From the NCBI GenBank assembly GCA_029821265.1, contig JALGTR010000007.1, positions 1 through 38,407 of the forward strand: a stretch of DNA of 38,407 nt. Direction: 5' to 3'. The notes below the pieces were generated by a model. The model ran no database searches and was not told the origin of the DNA. It saw nothing but the letters and a program-made list of their open reading frames with translations. Both the position numbers and the translations under genes were made by a program. The stretch's first letter is position 1. Each line of letters starts with the position of its first letter. Source of the DNA: Candidatus Zipacnadia bacterium. Its GTDB lineage: Bacteria > Armatimonadota > Zipacnadia > Zipacnadales > UBA5352. Positions 27,040 to 34,418 of the stretch are shown here, piece by piece.

Positions 27040-27807
27040 ATGGCTTCGAAGATCGCCGCACAGCTATACACCATCCGCCATGCCTGCCAGGTCGCCGAGG
27101 ACATGGCCGAATCGCTCAAGAAGGTAGCCGACATCGGCTACGAACACGTCCAGCTCTCCGGACATGGCGACGACCTGCAGCCGGAGGATATCAAGCAGTG
27201 GTGCGATGATGCCGGGGTCGAGATCTGCGCCACGCACACATCGTTCGAGCGCATGCGCAATGATCTCGAGGGCGTCGTCGAGGAGCATCGTATCTACGAT
27301 TGCACGTACGCAGGAATCGGCGGCCTGCCGGCCGAGTACCGCGAGAGCGGCGAGGGCTACGCCGACTTCGCGGTCGAGGCCTCGAAGGTCGCGAAGCAGC
27401 TTGCCGAGCACGGTCTGGTCTTCATCTACCACAACCACAGCTTCGAGCTCGAGAAGTTCGGCGATCGTACCGGGCTGGAGATCCTCTTCGAGGAGAGCGA
27501 CCCGGACTACTTCATGTTTGAGCCGGACACCTACTGGCTCCAGCATGGTGGCGCCAGCCCGGTGAAGTGGCTGCAGAAGATGGGCAAGCGCGCGCCGGTC
27601 GTACACTTCAAAGATATGGCGATGAAGGGCCGCGAGCAGCTCTTCGCCGAGATCGGTGAGGGCAACCTCGACTGGGAGGGCATCATCGAGGCCTGCGAGG
27701 CCAGCGGTGTAGAGTACTACATCGTCGAGCAGGACACCTGCCAGCGGGACCCCTTCGAGAGCCTGAAGATCAGCTTCGAGAACCTTCGCGCCATGGGCGT
27801 GGAGTGA
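27040..27807 (+). CDS. Sugar phosphate isomerase/epimerase
   Basis: IAAQLYTIRHACQVAEDMAESLKKVADIGYEHVQLSG, LVFIYHNHSFE, APVVHFKDMA, YYIVEQDTC. Confidence 0.9.
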   Translation: MASKIAAQLYTIRHACQVAEDMAESLKKVADIGYEHVQLSGHGDDLQPEDIKQWCDDAGVEICATHTSFERMRNDLEGVVEEHRIYDCTYAGIGGLPAEYRESGEGYADFAVEASKVAKQLAEHGLVFIYHNHSFELEKFGDRTGLEILFEESDPDYFMFEPDTYWLQHGGASPVKWLQKMGKRAPVVHFKDMAMKGREQLFAEIGEGNLDWEGIIEACEASGVEYYIVEQDTCQRDPFESLKISFENLRAMGVE

Positions 27808-28157
27808 GGCGAGGCCGCATGCTGAAGGCGTGACAGCGCAGCGAGCATCATTGATCGCATAACGGGGGTGGGTGCCTCGGGTAAGATCGGGGGGCGGGCA
27901 CCCTCTCCCGTGTGACGTTCGCCAGTTGCATTCGAGCACCGAGCGTACGCCTCGCTCGATGGCGGGCCGGAGGCACTGGATGCGTGGCCGCACGCTCCTC
28001 CGGCGCGCTCTGACGCGATGGCGTTGCCACATCTGACGCACCGACGCGCATGTCGGTCGTTGGGGACCCCAGTGCAGGCGATTCGCAGCTTCTTTGACGC
28101 AGGACCGCAGTCGGGGCGCGACCGGACAGAGGGGGAGATCGTCGGGGGGCTCGCGCC

Positions 28158-28201
28158 GCGTGCCGTTTGAGAGATGAAAGCATCTCGATGTGGCGGCACG
28201 C
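28158..28201 (+). other. Nested stem-loop upstream of the small YjzC-like gene
   Basis: gcgtgccg ... gagatg-aaag-catctc ... cggcacgc (8-bp outer, 6-bp inner stem). Confidence 0.5.
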
Positions 28202-28228
28202 AATGCACACACTCGGGAGGCGTGTGCC

Positions 28229-28411
28229 GTGGAGGAGAGGCTGCGAGCCGGACAGCCGGCACCGGAGGCCGGCAGGTACGAGGTCATCGCACGAAATGGT
28301 GATCGCACGGGCATCTATCGGCGGGGTCTGAAGGGACGTCCGCTGCCGCCCACACCGAAGAAGGGCCAGCGGTACGAGTACGTCGGACAGCGCAGGGTCG
28401 GGAGGCCGTGA
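28229..28411 (+). CDS. Small YjzC-like protein
   Basis: RLRAGQPAPEAGRYEVIARNGDRTGIYRRGLKGRPLPPTPKKGQRYEYVG resembles YjzC family 'R.G..AP..G.Y' and 'G..LPPTPK.G..Y'; GTG start, ggagg SD. Confidence 0.55.
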   Translation: MEERLRAGQPAPEAGRYEVIARNGDRTGIYRRGLKGRPLPPTPKKGQRYEYVGQRRVGRP

Positions 28412-28415
28412 GTCG

Positions 28416-28517
28416 GTGGCGTTGGCACTGGTCGCCGGGCTAAGCGTCGGCCTGCCGGCGGCCGGCGCACTCTTCGCCGCCCGTCTCGACCGGATGATCG
28501 CTCTGAACGCACCGTAG
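28416..28517 (+). CDS. Candidate 33-aa single-TM microprotein
   Basis: GTG start, gggagg SD ~10 nt upstream; VALALVAGLSVGLPAAGALFAARLDRMIALNAP. Below the ORF-track cutoff. Confidence 0.35.
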   Translation: MALALVAGLSVGLPAAGALFAARLDRMIALNAP

Positions 28518-28750
28518 AGTAGGCGCGAGCGTCATGGATGGCCCCGGGCACACCGTGGACCACACTGACGCCGGTGACCGCGTGCTTCACCGGAGGCAGC
28601 GGCCGGGTCGCGCTGTTCGGTGTCCGAGGTTTCGCGGAGCTGGTGGGCGGGGGCGGGTGGAGGCGCGGAGGTCATCGGTCTCCCCGCGCGGGAATGGCGT
28701 TGTGCGGTGCGAATCCGCGTGCAGACAGCATCAACTCGAGGAGGTCGCCA

Positions 28751-29185
28751 ATGACCGCCGGGGCAGTCCTGGGCGGCTGGTATCTGCTCTGTCTGATTAT
28801 GCTTGTCTGGCCCATGCGTCGCCTGTCTCACTATCGTGAGATCTCCCGCTCCGCGCTCTGGATGGCCGTGCCCTGGGCGATACTCGTGGCGGCCATCATG
28901 GGCGGGTCGCGGACCGAGAACCTGACGCTCGACTTCATCCAGGCCGCCGCGGGACTGCCCCTGGTCTACCTGATCTTCTGGGAATGGGGCCTCGTCTTCG
29001 TGCTGCTGCCGTTCGCGCTCATGCAGTGGGCGGCCACCGGTGAGAAACTGCTCGAGTCCGGTCGCTGGCTCGAGAACCAGTTCGAGGAGTTCTTCCGCAA
29101 TCAGCCCCGTATCGCCATCGTGATGGGCACCACGCTCTACCTCCCCTGGCTGATGTGGGTCCTCCTCGCCGCTCGAGTGTCCTAA
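28751..29185 (+). CDS. Predicted integral membrane protein, unknown
   Basis: MTAGAVLGGWYLLCLIMLVWPMRRL...; several TM segments; ATG at 28751 preceded by gaggagg. Confidence 0.65.
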   Translation: MTAGAVLGGWYLLCLIMLVWPMRRLSHYREISRSALWMAVPWAILVAAIMGGSRTENLTLDFIQAAAGLPLVYLIFWEWGLVFVLLPFALMQWAATGEKLLESGRWLENQFEEFFRNQPRIAIVMGTTLYLPWLMWVLLAARVS

Positions 29186-29485
29186 CATCGCTCTCCGTCC
29201 GGCCATTCCGCAAAATGCAGGTCTCGCCGGAGGCCGGGAAGGTGTTTTCGACCGGGTGTGGAATCGGACGCCATCAGCATGGTTGATGGTTGTACTGTGG
29301 CAGGTTGCGGGGAGACCGTCAGCGGTCCGCGCCAGTGGGGAGGGCAATGGGCGCGGGCTTCGCGTGTGCGGCGGATGATCGATCGCGGCCACGCGACCGG
29401 TATCGGGGGACGCGTGAGGGCGGGAGCAACGGACGCTGGCGTGCCGGATCGCGCGTGCTAACTACATAGCAAAGGCGGAGAGATC

Positions 29486-30289
29486 GTGCGAAGACTTCTT
29501 GCCCTCATCTGCATCATCGCCGTTTTCGGCTGTGGTCCTGCCGTCCTCGCCCAGAATCAGCAGAACGCCGAAGAGACCGAAGAGGAAGAGCCCTACGATG
29601 AGCGCGGCTGGTTCGTTGACAGCAATCGCATCTCGCTGAGCTTCACCAAGGGCAGCACCGACCGCTATGACTACGACGACCTGCGCATCTACACCACAAC
29701 CGACGCGCATTGGGGCCTCAAGGGCGACGACTACGTCGATCTCTATCTGCTCATCGACAAGCTCGATCGCTCATACGCCAATGTGACATGGGATGATCAG
29801 GGGCTGCGCGAGATTGTGGACTTCGACTTCACGTACGTCTTTGGCGGCGTAGACAAACAGACCTACGGTCTCCATCACGTCGTCGCCGGGACGCTTTTCA
29901 GCGACGAGATGTGGGACAACATGGACCTTGGCCTCGGCTATGGACTGCAGTACAACTACAAGCAGGGCGATTTCCGCCTCATGGGTGGCGCCGGGCGCAA
30001 CATCGGCTTCCACGACGACTGGTCGCCGCTGGCGGATCTGAGCTGGACGCACACACAGCGGTTCTCGCGGGTCTGGACCCTGCGCACCAAAGCCGACTGG
30101 ATGTGGCAGAGCGGACGTGAGGAGGACGCCGAGTCGCTCTATCTGCTCGACGGTACGCTCAGCTACCAGGTCATGCGTGGCTGGAACATCTACGTTCGCT
30201 ACTTCGACGACAACACGCGAGATCGCAGCCGCTCCTACATCTCTGTAGGCCTGAGCCACAACTACCGTCGACGCGTCCCGCGTCGCTGA
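29486..30289 (+). CDS. Secreted outer-membrane beta-barrel-like protein
   Basis: Signal peptide MRRLLALICIIAVFGCGPAVLA, then alternating amphipathic aromatic strands (LGYGLQYNYKQGDFRLMGGAGRNIGF; SYISVGLSHNYRR). Confidence 0.65.
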   Translation: MRRLLALICIIAVFGCGPAVLAQNQQNAEETEEEEPYDERGWFVDSNRISLSFTKGSTDRYDYDDLRIYTTTDAHWGLKGDDYVDLYLLIDKLDRSYANVTWDDQGLREIVDFDFTYVFGGVDKQTYGLHHVVAGTLFSDEMWDNMDLGLGYGLQYNYKQGDFRLMGGAGRNIGFHDDWSPLADLSWTHTQRFSRVWTLRTKADWMWQSGREEDAESLYLLDGTLSYQVMRGWNIYVRYFDDNTRDRSRSYISVGLSHNYRRRVPRR

Positions 30290-30399
30290 TCGTTGTCGTA
30301 AACGGTTTCCGGCCACCAGCCGTCCGTCCTCGGGCCGCTCATTGCACTGGCTTGCGCGAGGGGCTGCCGCCACAGGCCCTCGCCGCCGGGCCATGCCCG

Positions 30400-30428
30400 T
30401 TGCATTGAGCGCTCATACCGGGTAACAT
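30400..30428 (+). promoter_or_regulatory. Sigma70-type promoter of the MFS-HEAT gene
   Basis: TTGCAT-N17-TAACAT. Confidence 0.5.
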
Positions 30429-30479
30429 CACATCGCTCGAAATGACACCTGCGTTTCCGCTGACGCGAGGCATCCTTCA

Positions 30480-33128
30480 GTGTCCGGCGATAACCACTCA
30501 TCCACAGGGAACCGATCCCTGAGCCAGCAACAGATCGCCCACGCCCTGCGCCATTTCATCATCATGGGCGTGCTCTGGACCGTGTACGGTCCCAACGCCA
30601 TCGTCTCCGGCCCGGTGCTCTCCGGCTTTGCGCTGAAGGTGGGGCTCTCTCAGGCCCAGGTGGGGTTTCTGGCCAGCTTCGTCGGCATGTTCGGCATCTG
30701 GCAGATCGTGAGCAGCTACCTCACGCGCAATGTCCGCAACAAGCGTCGGCTCTGCGTTGGGCTTGGGATCATCGAGATCACGGCCGGAAGCCTCGTCATT
30801 TCGACCGCGATGCTGCCTGAGGGGACGCGCTTTTACGCGATCGCCGGGCTGCTCTCGATCGCCTACCTGCTCGGACATACGGTCAACCCGATCTTCAACT
30901 CATGGCTCTCGAACGTGCTGCCCGCCGAAGTCCGCGGCTCCTACACGGGCCGCCGGATGATGTACATCTCGGTGACGAGCATGCTCTACCTGTATGTGGC
31001 CAGTCGCTGGCTCGACTATCGGCCGGACATGGGCGGATTCATAGTCGTGTACGTGGTCGGCTGGATCGCTGGCATCCTCGGCTACATCATGTTGGGACTG
31101 ACGCCTCGCCCCGAGATCAGCGCTGAACAGACCCAGTTCGGCGGCGCGCTGATCGAGCCGCTGCGCGATCCGCAGTACCGCTCGCTCGCATTCTTCATGT
31201 GCACCTGGCTCGGCTCAGCCATGATGTCCGGCGCGTTCTACTCGGTCTACATGCTCCAGGACCTGCAGCTTTCATACGCACAGGTCGCGATATACACGAA
31301 CATAACGCTCTTTCTGATGATGGTCTTCTACCCGATCTGGGGCATCTTCGTGCAGCGCTACGGCTCGCGGCCGGTCGCGCAGATCACGATCATCCCGTAC
31401 GTCGGCGCGCTCGCGATGTGGGTCTTCATCGGCCCAGCGACCTACGCCTGGCTGATCCCCCTGCAGCGCGCGCTCGCGGGCATTCTCTGGTCCGGGACCG
31501 AGATCGCCAACTCCACTCTGCTATACAAGATCGTCCCGCGCGGTAAGGAGAACAGCTCATACTTCGCCAACTGGATGACATTCGTCGCGATAGGGGCGGC
31601 CGGCGGCCCGTTCATCGGCGGCCTGATCCGCAGCAGCGTCCCCGAGGCCGGCCTCACGATCTTCGGCATCGAGATGGCGCCGCTACAGGTGGTCTTCGCG
31701 ATCTCCGCGCTGGCATCTTTGGTGCCGGCCATCCAGTCGCTTCGCATCCGGGAGAGCGAGGCGGCCTCGCCTCGCCACCTGCTGGGGCAGTTCCGCGGTA
31801 ATCTCCTCGGCTACGCGGTCAACTACGCGCTGTTCACCGCCGCGATGGGAGAGGAGAGGCGGGCACAGGCCGCGCGCGGTCTCGGCCGATCGCACACGCC
31901 GCTGGCGGTGGACAAACTGGTGGACGCCCTCGATGATGTCAGCCCCCATGTGCGCAGTGAGGCGGCGCGGGGGCTGGGGGAGATGAGGCTGGAGGAAGCC
32001 GTCGAACCGTTGATCGAGACCCTGCACGACGATGAGTCGGACATACGCCCGGAGGCCGCCGAGGCCCTCGGGAAGATCGGGGCCGCGGGTTCGGTGGAGC
32101 CGCTGGTCGCCGCGCTCAACGATGAGGACCCTCGCGTGCGAACCAGCGCTGCGCTCGCGTTGGGCGAGATCGGCGGCGAAGAGGCCCGCGAGGCCCTGTA
32201 CAACGCGCTCGTGGGGCCCTTCAGGAAATCGACCTTCGCCGCGCTCGTGGATGGATCCAGTCGCCTCGGCGACCGACGCCTCATCGAGCCGGCCCTGAAG
32301 CGACTGCCCCAGTTCCGCTCACCGGTGCTACGCATGCAGATCATCAACGGCGTCTGCCGCGTGCTTGGCGAGCCGAAGCACTTTTACCGCCTGCTGATGG
32401 CGGATCGGCTGACCCGGGCCGCGATGTGCGACAGCATGAACGCGCGGATCGTTCGGCTGCTTCAGCGCGCGGAGCTGCCCGAGGCCGTCAAGCAACCCGT
32501 CGTGCGCCTCGCGCGCCTCTTCCGCCGCGCGATGGCCGAGGACGACTTCGCGGCCGCCGCCGAGCATGCGCGCAAGCTGGCGGTTGTGATCGATGCCGCC
32601 TCAATCACGGCCCCGATGCCTCGTGCCGCCGCCCGCGCCATCCTGCTCTACGTTGATAACGTCTCTGAGGAGATGCTCGCCGATGAGGGCGCCATCTTCC
32701 TCGTCGTCTGTCTCACCTCGCTCGCCAGGTACCTCAGCCCCTGCCCGGCGACGGTTCGCCCGATACGCCCGTACACTAAAAGACGCCGGAAGCCCGAGGC
32801 TCCCGGCGTCCGAAAATGCTGGTGGACGGAATGGGATTCGAACCCACGACCTCCTCCGTGCGAGGGAGGCGCTCTCCCAACTGAGCTATCCGCCCGTTTG
32901 TGGTCCAAGTTTACCGTGTACGGCCGGATGCTGTCAAGCGCGGTTTCCGTGCCGCGGCAGACCCGGCGAGAACACGCTGTTCAGCCGCGTTCGACCACGA
33001 TCTTCACGCTCAGCTCGCTCGCGGCTCCACCAACTGAGTGTGCCACCACCCGGATCATGTGCTCACCCGGCGCCAGCCTGGACGTATCGAAACCATGCGG
33101 GTCCCCATCGGTGTCGCCCCCGAGATAG
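30480..33128 (+). CDS. MFS transporter with C-terminal HEAT-like repeats; the part after ~32720 is doubtful
   Basis: About 12 TM helices (aa ~20-435), then HEAT-like repeats (AVEPLIETLHDDESDIRPEAAEALGKIGAAGSVEPLVAALNDEDPRVRTSAALALGEIGGEEA). Reported frame runs antisense through tRNA-Ala, so the true end is uncertain. Confidence 0.75.
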   Translation: MSGDNHSSTGNRSLSQQQIAHALRHFIIMGVLWTVYGPNAIVSGPVLSGFALKVGLSQAQVGFLASFVGMFGIWQIVSSYLTRNVRNKRRLCVGLGIIEITAGSLVISTAMLPEGTRFYAIAGLLSIAYLLGHTVNPIFNSWLSNVLPAEVRGSYTGRRMMYISVTSMLYLYVASRWLDYRPDMGGFIVVYVVGWIAGILGYIMLGLTPRPEISAEQTQFGGALIEPLRDPQYRSLAFFMCTWLGSAMMSGAFYSVYMLQDLQLSYAQVAIYTNITLFLMMVFYPIWGIFVQRYGSRPVAQITIIPYVGALAMWVFIGPATYAWLIPLQRALAGILWSGTEIANSTLLYKIVPRGKENSSYFANWMTFVAIGAAGGPFIGGLIRSSVPEAGLTIFGIEMAPLQVVFAISALASLVPAIQSLRIRESEAASPRHLLGQFRGNLLGYAVNYALFTAAMGEERRAQAARGLGRSHTPLAVDKLVDALDDVSPHVRSEAARGLGEMRLEEAVEPLIETLHDDESDIRPEAAEALGKIGAAGSVEPLVAALNDEDPRVRTSAALALGEIGGEEAREALYNALVGPFRKSTFAALVDGSSRLGDRRLIEPALKRLPQFRSPVLRMQIINGVCRVLGEPKHFYRLLMADRLTRAAMCDSMNARIVRLLQRAELPEAVKQPVVRLARLFRRAMAEDDFAAAAEHARKLAVVIDAASITAPMPRAAARAILLYVDNVSEEMLADEGAIFLVVCLTSLARYLSPCPATVRPIRPYTKRRRKPEAPGVRKCWWTEWDSNPRPPPCEGGALPTELSARLWSKFTVYGRMLSSAVSVPRQTRREHAVQPRSTTIFTLSSLAAPPTECATTRIMCSPGASLDVSKPCGSPSVSPPR
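32776..32810 (-). terminator. Intrinsic terminator of tRNA-Ala
   Basis: Minus strand GACGCCGG-G-AGCC...GGCT-T-CCGGCGTC followed by TTTTAGT. Confidence 0.7.
32820..32895 (-). tRNA. tRNA-Ala (anticodon CGC), CCA encoded
   Basis: GGGCGGA...CCTCC CTCGCAC GGAGG...GGGTTCGAATCCC...TCCGTCC-A-CCA; G3:U70 alanine identity pair present. Confidence 0.95.
32908..32937 (-). promoter_or_regulatory. Promoter of tRNA-Ala
   Basis: Minus strand TTGACA-N18-TAAACT. Confidence 0.7.
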
Positions 33129-34402
33129 TAGGGGTGCCGTCGCTCCGTGTTCACATGCTCGCCGTCGACGAACCACTCCACATCCCGGACTCCCCAGCGG
33201 TCGTCGATCGCCGCGCTCAGTACGATAGTGCCCGACACGCGGCCGTCCTCGTCGAGGCCCTCGATCGCCCGGATCTTCACCGGCGACTGAGGGCACTCGG
33301 GCTCCTGACCGGACGTGATCGCACGCAGCGTCTCGAAGAATCGCCGCTTCTCCTCCGTGTTGATGCCCCACTGCACCGGCGGCGTCTGATAGCCATCGTG
33401 GTAGTTGTTCGTCCCCTGGTCGAAGTACCCCCACGAGGCGCCCATCTCCGCGCAGGCGCAGAGGCAGCTTACGTCCGTGTGCGCCTCGTTGAAGACGATC
33501 GGCTTCGGCGCCTCCCGGAATGCCTCTCTCGCGCGAATCTGCTCGATCATCTCCCGGTGCTGCTGAGGGCCCTGCCCGTTCCCGTGCACCAGCACGAAGT
33601 CCATCGCGCGCAGATGCTCCTCGTCGTGTATCCCACCGCCACCCAGCGACGTGGAGCACAGCAGGCGAAATCCGCCTCCGTACGCCGCTTCGCTCCTCGC
33701 TCTTACCCGCTCCATCAGCTCGAGCGCCCCGACCCGCCCGTTTCGGGTCCGGATTCCCGTCTGCTCGTTCGCGATCTCGATGAGCACATGGCGGTAGTCG
33801 TGTTCAGCCAGCCAGTCCACCACCGCGTCAACCATCGCGCGCACCGCCTGCGGCCCTTCGATGTAGCGCTGATCGACGCCAAAATAGGCCAGCCCGAGGA
33901 TGACCGCCATCCCAAGCTCCCCTGCACGGTCGATGATTCTCTGAAGCCGCGCCATGTATGCCGACTTCAACCGCCCGTGCGGGTCGTAGGCGGAGTTGAT
34001 ATACTCGTTGTAGGGGAACGGTCGCTCGTAGATGTGCCCGCCGCCCTGGAGGTTCACCGTAAACGCCCGCAGGCCATGCTCGCGCCACTGTGGCATCGCC
34101 GCCACGAACTCGTCCGTGTTGCGCTCCGGGTCCCACTCGCCCGTGTCGGGATATGCCCACAGGCGGCGAGTCTGCGGGTTCTCGTCGTCGTAGATCCCCT
34201 GTACCATTCGGCTGTTGAAGAGCAGGCCCTCGATGCTCCGCCCGTGGTAGGAGACGCCCTCGTACGTCGGTGTCCCGTCGAACAGGAACCGTTCGCCATC
34301 GATACTGACCACCGGAGCACCTCCTGCAACGCTCAGGTGCAACGCAACTGCTGCGGCCGTCAGAAACATCGTCGCCGAGACAGTTCGCTTTCTCATCTGC
34401 AT
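32981..34402 (-). CDS. Secreted glycoside-hydrolase-like TIM-barrel protein with C-terminal Ig-like domain
   Basis: Signal peptide, YRHVLIEIANEQTG and KPIVFNEAHTD positioned like GH-A clan catalytic Glu residues; C-terminal VSGTIVLSAAIDDRWGVRDVEWFVDGEHV Ig-like. Confidence 0.7.
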   Translation of the reverse strand: MQMRKRTVSATMFLTAAAVALHLSVAGGAPVVSIDGERFLFDGTPTYEGVSYHGRSIEGLLFNSRMVQGIYDDENPQTRRLWAYPDTGEWDPERNTDEFVAAMPQWREHGLRAFTVNLQGGGHIYERPFPYNEYINSAYDPHGRLKSAYMARLQRIIDRAGELGMAVILGLAYFGVDQRYIEGPQAVRAMVDAVVDWLAEHDYRHVLIEIANEQTGIRTRNGRVGALELMERVRARSEAAYGGGFRLLCSTSLGGGGIHDEEHLRAMDFVLVHGNGQGPQQHREMIEQIRAREAFREAPKPIVFNEAHTDVSCLCACAEMGASWGYFDQGTNNYHDGYQTPPVQWGINTEEKRRFFETLRAITSGQEPECPQSPVKIRAIEGLDEDGRVSGTIVLSAAIDDRWGVRDVEWFVDGEHVNTERRHPYYLGGDTDGDPHGFDTSRLAPGEHMIRVVAHSVGGAASELSVKIVVERG

Positions 34403-34418
34403 GCCGTCCGACCACCCA

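Noticed and set aside
27808-28157. Short ORFs on both strands between the isomerase and YjzC-like gene
   Set aside because: Arg/Pro/Ala-rich, no SD, no family resemblance; treated as non-coding.
28663-28740. Possible cobalamin riboswitch (gggaa...cggtgcgaatccg)
   Set aside because: The remaining conserved B12-box elements (e.g. gccaggagacctgcc) are missing before the start codon.
32593-33228. 211-aa ORF containing NGIRTHDLLRAREALSQLSYPP
   Set aside because: Antisense translation of tRNA-Ala; spurious.
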